Source: Varroa destructor (Eukaryota; Arthropoda; Arachnida; Mesostigmata; Varroidae). From it: a DNA stretch of 64,000 nt. A program made the position numbers and the translations under genes. Shown one piece after another: positions 1 to 12,607 of the stretch; the stretch's first letter is position 1; each line of letters starts with the position of its first letter. Location: positions 27,810,481-27,874,480 of the forward strand of contig NW_019211460.1 in the NCBI RefSeq assembly GCF_002443255.2, given 5' to 3'. Below the pieces are notes generated by a model, which saw only the letters and a list, made by a program, of their open reading frames with translations, was not told the DNA's origin and did not search any database.

Positions 1-272
1 CACTATTCAGTAGAATATGCGCGGGAACACAATCCTATATGCACAGTAATACTGCTACTTTGTTAATGTTATGCTGTGATTATGCATCATATTAGGTACG
101 GAAAGCAACGGTAGGTGTGTCAAATTTTCACGTTCCTCTTTGCGTTTGCGCTTACCTTTCCAAACCATTCTTTTTCTCTATAAGTTCACGGTAGTTGTGT
201 TGCGTCATAAGTAATATTTTATTCAAGTTCAGGTTTCAAAGACAGATGTTCCCGGTAAAAAAAATTTAATAG

Positions 273-529
273 CATCGTGGAACTGGAAAATGCACCTCGC
301 TTCGGTTGGCCATGCGAAGTCAATGAAGACTGCCTGAAGGCACCTTCGCAGGAGAACGTCCAGCATGTAACACGTAAGTAAAATCTGCCATCTACAGTTA
401 ATGTGATTTGCTCACAAATTATTAGTCTGGATTTTTCTTAAACAAGCTTAAGAAGTTGATTGTCTCGCAGGTATTGAGCAACACATAGATTCGGTTATAG
501 ACCTTTGCTATTACCATTATAACTCCTAA
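273..529 (+). CDS. 3' end of a spliced gene, cysteine-containing protein (partial)
   Basis: Two exons are read, 273-373 and 471-529. The first follows an AG (tttaatag) and ends at a consensus donor, C|GTAAGT. The second follows a pyrimidine-rich acceptor (gattgtctcgcag). One base at the donor plus two at the acceptor make CGT (Arg), so the frame continues to TAA at 527-529. The peptide contains PRFGWPCEVNEDCLKAP, with a C-x4-C spacing as in many small secreted cysteine-rich modules, and ends DLCYYHYNS. A poly(A) signal follows at 640-645. Upstream exons, and so the start and any signal peptide, lie before the window. I do not recognise the family. The first acceptor is weak, so the 5' edge of the first exon is uncertain. 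Confidence 0.45.
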
Positions 530-639
530 AACTAATAAGGACCGCGCAATTCTTAAAGACGGTAGCGACCTCTATTTACCTAAACGTAGCTGACTACACT
601 AATTATACCCTTTTCATACTTTTGCAACATCTATTTATA

Positions 640-645
640 AATAAA
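640..645 (+). terminator. poly(A) signal AATAAA
   Basis: AATAAA lies about 110 bases after the stop codon at 527-529, a normal distance for a short 3' UTR. It supports the reading of 273-529 as the end of a plus-strand gene. Confidence 0.5.
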
Positions 646-649
646 AGAA

Positions 650-2330
650 ACACCCGTGAGGGGTATTTCTGGTATTTTCAATAGCATTAAAAGACCATAG
701 TCTTCAATGATTCGATTAGCAACACTTATGGATAGCTAACTGTGGCGTCATTTATCGATAAAGATGTCTAAATTGTTTCGTTAACTGAGTACTGTAGTTC
801 ATTTTTCAGAAGTGCACCCTGTCAGCTAAATATCCTGTTTAGCAAAGCAGAAGTAACTGAAGAATGGCCCATCAGCGCTAGTTACTCCAACCACAAAACA
901 TTTCGCATCTGCTCGACCCCGCCATCTGTATATATTACGTTCGGTGCGGAATCGACAAGTGCTAAACGGTGTCGTGCACTACAAAACATTACTACGCGAG
1001 ATATTCAGAACAGGGTCTCCTCGCTCTCTCTTCCGATAACATTTGCTGAAAAATGCATCGATCTACTTACCCGATCGAACGGAAGTTCATGTGTAATACG
1101 TACAGAACATGTCTTGCCTTGATTAGGTCTTACCGTTGGGACACACACATGTATATATATGTATGCCAAAATTAAAAGCAATCACGTTTTGCCTTACGCC
1201 CATACGACCCGTAAAATCAACCTATTAATTTAGCTTTAGCCTCTTTTCACGTGATCAATACACGTCGTTGTACTAATGAAACGAACTTACAAATCGTTAT
1301 TGGAGGTACGTCGTAATATAGTAAGATAAGATAAAAATTATATCCTTCTAGAGCTAGTTTCCCATGGAAACGATTTATGTAACTTTATGAGTAAATAAAC
1401 GCTGGAATGGTGTTCTCTAATGCTTAGCAGCTTGACGATGACACGGGAAATGGCTTGTGGCATCGCCTTTGCTCAAAGCTAGCATGATACAGTTTTAGAA
1501 AATTCTCTCCCGTAAAAGGTTGCATGAATTTCAGGCAACGCAGTGACAGCGGTTTCGAGGGATTTACAGCTACTTGCAGATAGAACAAAATTTATAACGT
1601 GTTTCCATGAAGCGAGAGGATGGCATTCGCGTAAAGAACCTGTACTCGTTCGAAACGAGGTCTGAGGATCTGGCTAAACTGTTGTTCTCATCTAATTTTA
1701 AAGGAGCGTTACGTGGATAATGCGATGGGATTCTAGAAAAGACTAATCTGATCTGAAAGAAAAAAAGATGCAATAAAAATTCCCTCGCATATACGCCAAT
1801 CGGAGAATGAGACGAAAGCAGACCCACATACGTGTAAGCAACAGTTAAGTAAGGAACTAACTTCATTGCGGGGAAAAAGCACTAAACAATTATATTTTTT
1901 TTGCTATAACTGAGAGATATTTTCAATCTAAAACGCGGACTTGCAGATAAATCAACATTAGTTACAACTGAAAACCTTGATTTCCATTTTTTCATGCTTT
2001 TAAATTCCGCTATTTCTTAGTCATGCATTGCTTTTACTTAAGCACCTGGTTGGAAAACAACAACACAAATATTACATTAAATTTTTTAAGTTAAGTGCAT
2101 TAATAATTTAATGATAAATTAGTGATTTGATTTTACCTTACTGAAACAGATCGGCCGAAACTTTGATCTCTGAAAAACATAGTTACTGGATAAAGCAGTT
2201 TTGCTGTTACACACATACGCATCAGCCATCTACGTATGCGGGAGCCGGACAGAGTCTTATCAAAAGCTTCGGAACGCCCAGAGCAAATGCTATTGAAGGC
2301 TTTCGTTAGTCGATCGTCTGGAAAACCATC
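650..2330. other. intergenic, AT-rich
   Basis: No gene can be supported here. A minus-strand frame of 98 codons (1570-1866) has no start context, splice signal or family resemblance. Short TA runs occur near 1150. Confidence 0.5.
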
Positions 2331-2336
2331 GCTGGG

Positions 2337-2879
2337 CTACAGTTCTGTGGCAATTTTATCACCGACCCACGCCCCGGCAGTAACCGCCGACGAGGCGATA
2401 CAATCAGTTTCATCTCGCTCGTCACTCCGGTCTATCCACCAATTTACAGCCAGGCCAACTTCATTTCTGCCATCCTTAGCCCGTCTATCGTCTATTTTTA
2501 TCACCGTATACCAATTTTTTTCCTGCACCGTCATTCTCAGGGAGGCCCTTCCATTTTCATCATTTTTCGCTGTATCACCACCATTTGCCTCCAGCTCCCT
2601 TATATCTGGTCCGTGTTTTTCAGTCCATTCAATACGGGAAAAGGAACATACGATTTGATCATGACCACGTCCATTCGTGCTTCGGCGTTCGTCGGTCCAG
2701 TCAGATTTATCATCCAACACACACAGATCAACAGAGACCATCTGTGGCCGCATCGCGGCTCTGTTTGATAAAACTTTTGCTGTGTATTTATAGACAGCGG
2801 TGGCTGTTATGCTATTCACGGATAACGCACATTGTATTAGTTGTTTGAACGACGTACTATACCTGTGCAGTCCAGCCAT
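2337..2879 (-). CDS. single-exon open frame of 180 codons, unknown
   Basis: This is the longest open frame outside the cuticle gene, beginning at an ATG in a good context (aacaATGG) and ending in TAG. The product would be hydrophilic with mixed charge (DDKSDWTDERRS, KIDDRRAKDGRNE), three Trp in the C-terminal third, and no signal peptide or membrane segment. I recognise no domain. The length exceeds what chance should give in DNA of this composition, although the segment is locally GC-richer and a 140-codon frame overlaps it on the plus strand (2236-2658). No TATA box or AATAAA is evident nearby. It may be a real small gene, an exon, or a chance frame. Confidence 0.3.
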   Translation of the reverse strand: MAGLHRYSTSFKQLIQCALSVNSITATAVYKYTAKVLSNRAAMRPQMVSVDLCVLDDKSDWTDERRSTNGRGHDQIVCSFSRIEWTEKHGPDIRELEANGGDTAKNDENGRASLRMTVQEKNWYTVIKIDDRRAKDGRNEVGLAVNWWIDRSDERDETDCIASSAVTAGAWVGDKIATEL

Positions 2880-4918
2880 TGTTTAGGTGGTAGCATTTAT
2901 TTAGAGGATGGGTATTTGATGGTTGATTTTCAGGTTTTTCATTGTTGCTAGTTGGAGGGAACCATTGGGTATATACGATGCTACTATCTACGATAGACAT
3001 TCTTGTATATACTTCTTATATATGTACCAATCATTATCAGCGTCGCAAATGGACAACATTTCGCTCAGTAATAAACGAAATCTTTATCGGCTTTTCTAAT
3101 AAATGATAATTGGAAAGCAGTTCTGGCCTCTCGATGAGAAATTGATTAGTTGATATGTCGTTATTACTATTTAACAGAGAGGTATGCTGGATAATCCAAC
3201 GAACGAAGCAAAATATCAAAAAAAAACAAAAAAAAATAAATCCTTACCTGTGTAGAGCTACTTTCTCTTGTTAGAAGATAATTATGTTCGCATTCACAGA
3301 TTTTGCATTTGACTTTTGATTGATTGAGAAGTTGCACTGAATCCGAGGTCTTCTAGCCTGGTACATTCCAGCTTTAAACGATGCAGGTCGTTTTACGGCT
3401 TATGGGATCCAATATATTCTTTGACATGAGCCTACTTAGTCTTGAATGAGATATTCAAAAAAGATCTGTGTTTTTCGAATCCCCAATTGTTGTTTACTTT
3501 ACCCGCCATGCGGCGCTGTCCCTAGAAGTCTTATAGGGTATGCTTACAATCTGAGGCCTCAAACATACACAGCCCAGCCATTATAAAATAGCTTAGGGCA
3601 ATCTTTATCAATTTTAGCTAAGCTTCGAACATAGCAAATCAGAAGGCTCATTTTCTTTCTCTGCGTTGCAATATTAATAGATTAAATAGAGTTCTAACAA
3701 TTGTTCTTAGCAATACGCCTGTTGCCCTCGCGACAAACAACTAACCGACTTAGCTCAATAGTTATCCACAGCGAAATTTTACATTGTAAGTATTTTCAGC
3801 AATTTGTTGATTTCGCTTTGTGCCTGCCTATCCATTATGAACCTCCTTAATAGGACTGCTTCACCCTTACGGAAGCGGTACGAGAGTATAAATAAACTGC
3901 ACCCGGAAGTTGCTTCCAATTTATAAATATGGGGAGAGCCCTAACGCATTTTCAATCTCTACATCTGATACTTTCGGTGAAAGTTGGTGTGCCTTCGCTC
4001 AATAAATCGAGTGGTAGCCAATAGATAAAATATAAGCTTAGGCAAGATCATTAGAGGCACCGTAATCATCATCCGTCAAGGTACGTTGATAACGCTAATG
4101 CACTTCTCACGAACCGGGACTAACGACCCTTTAGTTGTACAAGTGCATGCCTTTGATAATGTTTTTTACAGGGAAAAATTTCAATGCCAATTACAAATTA
4201 TTGAAGGCATCTGTAATATATCCAGGGTAATAATAGAATATCATTGCTAAATGCTACGTTTCCTTAATGCTAGTTATCATGAAAATAAAGATAAATGTGT
4301 TTGTGCAAAACCTTAACTTACGCAAATCAGATCTCGACAAAAACTTAGCAGTTAAGTGTATATTAATAAAGCTCGTAAATGAAACCGTGTCGACATCGAA
4401 TGACTTGATAAAACAACGATTATTATTTCCTGGTACCGATCATATAGTCAGATGCTGACCTGAGCATGTAATGCAACAAGAATGTTCTAATTATTTGTTG
4501 AAGGATCTCAACTTTGGGCATCCTTCGCTAGTGCCATCTGATGAACACGGAAGTTGACCCATAATCCATATAGTTCAAACCCAACCACACAGGATTATAT
4601 GTGTAAGTTTAATCGCACCAGGTTATTACTCAACACATTATTATAATTATACTTACGAGCGAGTATGTGACATAATATTACAGTAATTATATGATATTTA
4701 TCTATGCATCAAACAGCTGCTTACAAAGTCAGCTTCTGTTACGAAACAGGGATCACCTACGCAGATAGGCTAATTCACAATAAAGTAGCTACGAACGGTA
4801 ACCTGTGTCCTGACCCACTACGGTCGTGCCTAATTTACGTTATTCTCAAGGCAGAAAATGATCGCACTAGTAACATGAGCAGTGGAAGTACTGAAACGAC
4901 GTCAGTAATAAGTTACTT
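2880..4918. other. mostly intergenic
   Basis: Apart from the candidate exon at 3248-3352 nothing is supported. There is an A-rich tract near 3218-3240. A TATAAATA lies at 3887-3894, followed by a 31-codon ATG frame at 3929, but no initiator or splice signal supports it. Plus-strand frames at 4267 and 4704 (63 and 72 codons) look like chance. Confidence 0.4.
3248..3352 (-). CDS. candidate internal exon with a C-x2-C-x-C motif
   Basis: The minus strand has a strong donor, ACACAG|GTAAGG, preceded by 35 open codons back to a TAG that can serve as an acceptor. The peptide includes KVKCKICECEHNYLLTRE, a cysteine cluster of the kind seen in secreted modules. No partner exon was identified, so this rests on the donor and composition only. 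Confidence 0.22.
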
Positions 4919-5127
4919 ATGACGTCGTCTACCGTGGCAATGACCAGCCGAACAGAGGCTGTCTGCGATAATCTTACGAGATTAGGGCAGAAGAAGAGGA
5001 AGCTGGCGTTAAAGCAGGGGGCGTAAGGGTTTTTTCTCTCCCTTTGAAGATCCCGATAGTGAATCTGTCCGATGTTCTTAGTTATTGTTCTGTCGACCTA
5101 CCAGCGGATAGATTGAAGCAGCTCTGA
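4919..5127 (+). CDS. candidate two-exon small protein
   Basis: An ATG at 4919 opens 34 codons rich in Lys and Arg (RLGQKKRKLALKQG), ending at a donor-like GC|GTAAGG after 5022. A pyrimidine-rich acceptor (gatgttcttag) opens a second exon at 5082. Its single base completes GCT (Ala) and it reads YCSVDLPADRLKQL to TGA at 5125-5127, giving about 50 residues. The intron would be only 59 bases, which is short. No poly(A) signal was seen close by. The function is unknown and the call rests on splice phase. Confidence 0.22.
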
Positions 5128-6993
5128 TTAGCTTTGTAGAACTCACTCTATCTCATGTATGCTGCAAAGTTATAATACTTCTTCAAACATGTACAACAAT
5201 GGCGAAGACAGAATGTGCTTCTGTTTCGAAATCGGACTGAACTGAAAATGATCTGCAAGGTCCCAAATAATTGACAATATTGAAACTGAACTTCCGTCTT
5301 TTATTTCAATGCAGTTAATCTGGTGCGTACAATGTCTTTCCGTAGACGAGAGTCTCATAAACTGTGCCATCCACATCCATATGAACTTCCGTTACCGATA
5401 TCTCGATTTCGAATGAATTTAACTGAACTTTTTTTGTCACTGTTCCTTATGCGGCTATGCTTGTTTGAGGAGCGCGCAACGTTTTTAATTTAAGCCAATG
5501 ATTTCAGCGAAAATCACTTATTTTCAAAAAGAGAGGTCTACTTAGCCGTAGTAAGCGCCATTGTTCATTCTTTGCTACTGCCTCGAGGAAGTTACTTCAT
5601 AAGGACATAAGCAATATACTACGAACCCTTTTACGATATAAGCGGTTAGCTACGAGAAGCAGGTCCGTCTGATAGTGCTCAGAAGAACAGATTGTACAAG
5701 GGAAGAGCCGCTTGCATGACGATATCACATCAAAAGTATATAGGATAAAATAAAATTTGTTGCCCCGAAATAGTATCTAGGTATTGGGTGTAAGGACTAA
5801 CTCGAACAGCGTGATGTAAAGCAGGGATACGGGTCTTTGCGGCTATGAATTTAATCATTACAATACTATATCTAAAGTATAGGGCGTAATCAGTGTGAGT
5901 GAATGGACGGTCAACCATTGCGTATTTCACATCTCTGTAATAAGTTCAGCTACTTATTATCGTTGTGGGCTTGAATTTGATAGACGTGTTCCAATCTGTG
6001 AAAATACACCATACATTTATACTACACAAATAGTCTATGAACATAACACGCTCCACAACAGGAAACAGAACAGTAATGGGTTCCGTGAAAACCCTAGGAT
6101 CAAACAAAGCACCTTCAAAATAACAAGCAGTTTATGTCACAATAAGCCTCTGCAAAGACATTATATGTCAATTTCTCTTTGAGGAGATAACAATACATGG
6201 AAGAGAAGTACGAGCTTCAGACTGCTAGGAGCAAGTATCCTATGAGATCCTTTTCATTGATGCGCATGTGCATGAGCTGAGAGCGGGTCCATTTGGCTAT
6301 TGCTGCCTTTGAGCAGCTTCGACCGCAATGAACCAACTTAAATCTTCGACTTGAAATTGCGTTCTTCTTTATTGGCAGAGGTTTGTAACGAAAACTATAC
6401 GATCTGCTACTTGCTGCTTTACGACAACACCATTCAGATCGACTTTGCAGCTTTGTTCCTGTCCGCGTCAACCAAAAACAAATATCAGCGCCGTTTCTTG
6501 CATACAATAGCCCATTCTGAATATAGGTTATATCAAGCGGAGCAAACCGTATAGCTCATGAGATAGGCTGGATCCCGCCGAATACGCTTCATTCGGATGG
6601 TATTGTCTACGTTATGAGAGTTTGTTGATGTCATTGCCTCGTGGGTCACGTCAATCCGTTCGACCTTACTGGCTCAAAATAACCGAATCTTAATGGCATT
6701 TTCGTTTCGGGAGCAATTTTTCTCGATGGAAACGCTCAATAACAATAGCAGATGTATAGGCATATTGCTGTGAGCGATTTTCATAAGCTCAGTTGTAGAC
6801 ATGTCTTTAAGGGCATAGATTGTTAACAAAATAGAATGCATACAATAAATTATAAGTCGTAGTGCGATATCGAACCTTATCGAACGTGGGCTTGTCTTGT
6901 ATCTCATCTACGTCAAATCAACCTTTCAATACCTGATTTACAAGCGTTCCTTCAAAGGAGCGGGCCTGAATTGAATAGTCGCAAGTCTATCTT

Positions 6994-7021
6994 CACTAGT
7001 GGGCATTTTGACCCACTAGTG
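6994..7021. repeat. perfect 10-bp inverted repeat
   Basis: CACTAGTGGG (6994-7003) and its exact complement (7012-7021) flank an 8-base spacer. Each arm also contains the palindrome ACTAGT, so both hairpin and dimer pairings are possible. Confidence 0.8.
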
Positions 7022-7275
7022 TGCTGAAAAATAGATTTCTTTAGCTGACGTAATAGAACAGCAACGCGAAGCTATACAAAATTAAGTCGTTCATATCACT
7101 TGATAAAAGTTGCATATTCGAATCTCTACCGTATAGAGATACTGTTATTGTTTTTTTTTTTTGTTAATTTTTCCTTATTATACGCATAAAGTTATAATCT
7201 AAATTACCTAAATTTGTAATCAACATACCACAGAATTGGGAAATAGTTGGCGGGAATTATAAGCTTATATGGGCA

Positions 7276-7279
7276 AATA

Positions 7280-7322
<43 letters not shown>
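7276..7322. repeat. (TA)n microsatellite
   Basis: A run of alternating T and A of more than 40 bases, broken by a single G near its start. Confidence 0.95.
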
Positions 7323-7328
<6 letters not shown>

Positions 7329-8471
7329 GAAAATCGCACAGCGTCGATAAAGGCATTGTGAAATATATGAATCCGCTTGTAAGGTTTTAGTAAGAGATCC
7401 AACCAATCACTTAGCGTATAGGCCTAGAGATGAATCACTAAAAGATTTGTATACGTTTTATTCCAAAACATGATTATTCTATTGGCTTCTATTAGCCAGA
7501 TACGTCACCGCAGTCCGAGGCAGCACGATGAAGATATCTACACAGTAATATGTTATCGATCTCATACATATTATATAAACACGGATGTATTTGACAGAGA
7601 AAGGTCTACTTTCAATTGAATGTATCAACCACCTTTCATGCCGCACGAACTCGGGACTTTTTTTTTAAAGGATTTTAAGCTCAATTTCTTAAATTTTGTC
7701 GTAGTGTATGTCAGGGCTTCGAGAGGAACACAGCCACTCGTTTTTCAGCTGTTCTCTGCGTCTGGACAAGAACACATCGGAGACCACCGACATTGTAGAT
7801 TTTTTCGCACTAACAAAATAACTCTGCCTTCTTACCCTTATCATTTAAAATCAGTTCTCTACACAGACAAGAACGCATAAATGGCATCGTTTAAATTCAA
7901 GGAATAGAAGGGCAGACGTTGCAAGGCAATTGGTGCTTGTTCTTCTTCTTCTTTCACTTACCGATCAAAGGTAAGAATATAATAAAAGCGCTCTCCAAAA
8001 TTTATCGTCTGTCATGCTCACGAGCCCTGGCGGATACAAGCTTATAATCGCTCTAGATAAATATATATCCTGAGGTCGCGTAGAAACTTTTCGCCAATAC
8101 AACGTCATAGTGGCTGCTTCATTGGAACAAGCTTTTTGTTCAGGTTCAGTGGGCCTATGCGGGTAGCTAACGATGTACAGCCTGTTAGTTATTTGTTTGC
8201 TTCACCAAAACGTCGCTCCATAACTATATCTAATTAACACATTTTCCGAGCAATAGCGTCTCTAGACATCTCTGGTTATCTGCAGTAGAAAACTGAACCA
8301 AGTTAGCAGGAGGCTTAAGCTAAGGCTGGAATTCTTCTATCTATTACAATAGCGAGTGTGCTATTACTATGGTCGTCATCCTTCGCTTATACCTGTTTGT
8401 TCGCTTTGCCCTGCCCTCTGCTACTCTGCGCTGGTGTGACTGTATAAGTCGCCTGGCTTTTTGAATTCTAT

Positions 8472-9009
8472 TCAGTTTCCTCTCCTTTTCACCACGTGCT
8501 GATTAGAGACTGAGTCAGTTTTAGTTAATACGACTTCCTCTCCCAGCGGCTGTGTGCCTCGTTCAGTCAGTATTTGATAGTCAGTTTTGCGCTGCTTTGC
8601 GCGGTCCTGCCTCACAACTTTGCCCTCCGCCTTATTCTTTTTCAAGTGTAGGGGCTCTAGCCACAACCTGTCAAGTTTAGCTGATACTATCCGGTAGCCA
8701 CTGACACTGCAAACAATTGTAGGGGGATAACGGCGCTGGCTGCTATCTGCCGCTTAAAACCCGAGAGAATGTGCTCACGTAAAAGCCTTTCGAAAAGGAG
8801 TCCTTTTACTTACTTGTCTCCTGTTGCTGCCGCAGCCGCGATCATACACAATATGCTCACATCTCTCTGCTGTCTTTCTTCCCTCCGTCGTATATAACCT
8901 CGTCGTCTTTTCCAGGGAAAAGCTACTAACTCCAGTTTGGTAGATAGCTGCTGTTTGGGTTCAGTTCTCAAGCTGAAGATGCTAGCTAGTCGATTAGCTG
9001 AAGGACAGC
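8472..9009 (-). CDS. candidate two-exon coding region, unknown basic protein
   Basis: The upstream exon (9009-8814) follows a good acceptor (tctggtccatcttag) and ends GACAA|GTAAGT. The downstream exon (8706-8472) follows acaattgtttgcag and reads 77 codons to TGA. Two bases from the donor and one from the acceptor make AAT (Asn), so the phase is kept across a 107-base intron. The product is basic and hydrophilic (LHLKKNKAEGKVVRQDRAKQ), with a short Ala run before the junction and no signal or membrane segment. In the last exon only this frame stays open. The upstream exon is also open in other frames, and a second donor there (GAT|GTGAGC) would change its reading. No initiating ATG or family was identified. 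Confidence 0.33.
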
Positions 9010-10854
9010 CTAAGATGGACCAGAACGGAATGCTCGTGTACGAAGGTGACACCGACTAGCTATTGGTTAGCCTTCAAAGTTGACGGCATCGATCTGGTTA
9101 CGCGTTACCGGGATACTATGACGTACGAGGTCGCGTAGTCTGACGTTACGTTGAAGTTACGCTAAACACAAGAAGGCTATTTGTTTTCAGGTGGCCAGCC
9201 ATTGAAGGACTAACTTAACTAAAAGTTAAAAAGACCGCAAAGCAGCTGCTTTGGGTCGCTTAAAAGTAAAAGGGTGGGCAACTGGGATTCATTTCCAATG
9301 AAGATAAAGAGTATGACGTGAGAAGATAGCCGTAAACAATGAGAAGTCCAGGACAAATTGAATGAAAAGAGACTAAACGCTTAAGTTTCTAGCTATCTAA
9401 ATGAAAGTTGTCCGGCAACATATTGTTTGAGTAGTTTTTGAATAGCGTTTTATACTGGACTAATTAATGTGAAAAAAATATTTACTAAGTATTTGACTTT
9501 TGCTTTACATCACTGAAAGGTTATACATCCACATGAACAACCAGGATCTGGTACTAAATATCCGTGAGTAGCTTCGGCGTAGTCTTTTCGTGTTTGAAAC
9601 AGAAGTAATTGTTATATAGAGGCCGTCAGCTGAAGTTTGTACAAGAAGATGTTACTTGAGCAGTGCATTATAGTTAATTGTCTCTGAGGCGGTCAAAGCC
9701 CGTTTTTAGACCGCACAAGGTTCCGTCACTGACTCTGTTTTCTATAACACTTGAGTTACATATATATGTATAAAAAAAATCATATGTTAATACAAAGAGC
9801 ATCAACTTCGTTTTTGGTTGGTCGTTGAGTGCTGCGTACCCATATCGCAAGTAACACTAGCAAAATGGAAACTGACAACAATTCACTAGACAAGCGATTA
9901 TTCCTTTGTATTGTATAGGATTTATGAAGCTGTATTTTGAAAGAAAAGGAAGGAAGCCAAGGATATAACCATAGATGAAGTCTCAGAAGAGGATCGTAAT
10001 AAAAAGTTGTTATGTCTCTCTCACGTGCTGCACGAGCCTACACTAATAACGATTGCCCTATCAGTCTCCAATGAGTGGAATTGACGCTTCGCTCTATTCG
10101 GTCTACGCTTAGCGGGGTAAGACAAAAAGGGATAGGCCCCGTCATAGTTTGCTAATTGAACGTCGATGTACGTACATACGTCGCTTCCTCGAAACACAAA
10201 TCCCTTCCAGTAGCAGTCGACACTAAGCTCACCCTGTCGTACTCGTGCTGTATTCTTGTTATATGGCTGGTGGATGTGTTGCTGCTTCTAATTCGTGGAA
10301 AGCCGTCTTTTATAGGCTTTATCCTGTAAACAGCATCCAACATCCAGAACGTCGGTAGGCCAAGCTCGACGAAGCTACGACGACCCACTCTAATACGCAA
10401 ACAGATGCTGCAACTCGAAGTAGTGCGGGTACCGCCGCTCTGCGGTGCAAAAACAACGGTTGGTTCATCGCTCTCACGCCTAGGCAGGTCCTCCCAAAGT
10501 CTTTACTAAACGTCGCTTAATGAGATGGGAACGGCAAACGTGAGAGGAACCAAAGCATGTTCGTAGAATATGTGTGTATTTCGTGCATCTGCCTGTAACT
10601 CACAACCATAGCTACTTATAGGTAAGGGAAGCGAGGGAAGGTGGTACGCGATTTCTGAAGTGTGACTGGAACGATGCTGTGAGAGACCGAGGTGGGCTGT
10701 ACGTCTTTATTTATGCATTATGAACTGAACATTATAGTGGTCGCTAACTGAGGTGCTCTAGTACAACCGGAATCAGTATCAGGCCACGATAGTGACCAGC
10801 AAGGTGGAAAAAACAATAGAATTTTCTATCTAACATTTAACTGTGTCTATGTAA

Positions 10855-10859
<5 letters not shown>

Positions 10860-10886
<27 letters not shown>

Positions 10887-10887
10887 A
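10860..10887. repeat. (TA)n microsatellite
   Basis: Pure alternating TA run of about 28 bases. Confidence 0.95.
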
Positions 10888-12607
10888 CAAACTTATAAAA
10901 CCATTGCAGATTACGCAAAATTCTAGGTTTCAAATACAGAGAATTAACTCATTTAAAATAAATATTCCGATCGTGAAACACAATAGTCTGCGATGATAAC
11001 CAATGACTATGGAGAAGTGCTAGGCAATAAGCTTGAGACCCACTGAAACGATCTTTTGACGGATCACAACTGTTTACCAAAAGGACTACAATACAGACAA
11101 CATTTTATGTAAATATCCTTACTGACAAGTTGACTTAAAAATTGCTCCCCCTCCTCCATTTAATTAAGTGCCAGGTGTGTCTAGGGTTTACCAATGACTC
11201 TATTAGAACTTCTTTCTACCGAAAAAGATTTCTTTTCCATCATGCAAGTCACGCCTTTTAGCACGCTTGACCAACCAGCAAGGCTAATGCCTTGCCCATA
11301 AGCGGTCTATATGTAAGCAGTCATTACCGGCTCACACAGAGGCGCTCCATGAGTTCGTTTGGGCTCGAAAGCGTTTCCTAAAGCAACAAAATCACACATA
11401 TAGGTACATAACCTGTGACAAAGCATGATTTTACGCCTTTATTTTTTCTGAAAAAGGAACTACCAACATCATCGTCATCGACGTTTTCCGCACTTTTACG
11501 CGAAGAGTGCGAAGAACAGATGCGGATTAGAATAGCAAATAGGGCTGTCAGACGTTTATGTCAGCAGAAAAATTTTAATGCGAAAGCAAGTTCGCCATAT
11601 CGGCTGGGGGCTTTTTTTTATTTTTGTTCATTTTGTTGATGGGCTTACATGTGGAAAGTATTATTTTCAATTGTGTAGCGTGAAAGATGATCGCCGCTGT
11701 TGATCATTGTTCGCTTATTTAATCAATTTCTTTTGTTGTGTTTTAGTTGGATCGTGCCCTTTAGTTAAAAAACGTGTAAACTGGTACTAAGCATGATCGC
11801 TTGATATATTTGCTTCACTTTAATAATACCGTTTTGTTTCGTAATAGTAATAAGAAGAGTTATAATAATAACAGTATCCATAAAATGACTTGACATACCT
11901 TCTGCATGACCTTCGTGTAAAATACAACCTTTTTGAGCCTTAACACGGCTCTATATTACTATACATAATAGTAATACTTTACTTATGTTAAGCACACCTT
12001 TGGTGGCATTTCGCTTTCAAACATAAACCAAAGGATTATCTCAGGCCTAAGTAAAAGTAGCACATCGCTTTTAAACATTATTGGAAAATCTCTTTTGTAT
12101 TTTTTCAGCATGTTTTAAGCAAACTCGACTTCACTGAAAGAAGCAAATGCGAAGTGAATAAAACTTCATTCGTCCTTCCATTTGGCCCCTTTCCGCGATA
12201 ACTTCTGGAACTACCACTGCAGGCCATTAAGAACGTGCTTTTAATTGGTAACGTTGGCTGAGTTGCCAGTGAACGCCCTATCTCGTCCATACAGCGAATA
12301 GGACGCCTGTTTTCGTCCTGCAAAAGCCTGTAGGCGAATTGTTTCTAGGCAAATCTTCTCGCGATTGTACGATTGCTCCCGAAGATAGCAAAGTGGTAAA
12401 CACCAACACTAAGAAAAATTTGATTCGGGTTCGTAGGTAGCAGAAATTCTTATTGTCACGCGCCATCTTTTTCGAATAAACTTGATCACGGATGAACTCA
12501 AAAGATTCGCTAACCCTTTTAACGTTCAAAATGTACCGACATTCAGAACTATTCATTGGTGAACTGGTAAAAAAAAAAATAAATCGATTTCTCATTAGTG
12601 TCTATAG

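Larger units (their letters stand above)
5128..8471. other. intergenic with microsatellite and inverted repeat
   Basis: No gene is supported. The stretch holds a perfect 10-bp inverted repeat (6994-7021) and a long TA microsatellite (7276-7322). Several frames of 60-96 codons on both strands look like chance. Confidence 0.4.

Noticed and set aside
3887..3960. TATAAATA followed by a short ATG frame at 3929
   Set aside because: No initiator, donor or family; the 31-codon frame is uninformative.
5170..5460. Minus-strand open frames including FEIEISVTEVHMDVDG
   Set aside because: Plausible composition but no phase-matched partner exon; overlapping frames are open too.
7040..7125. tRNA-like arrangement (TAGCTGACG ... 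TTCGAATCT)
   Set aside because: Box A is degenerate, the spacing is too long, and no acceptor stem can be formed.
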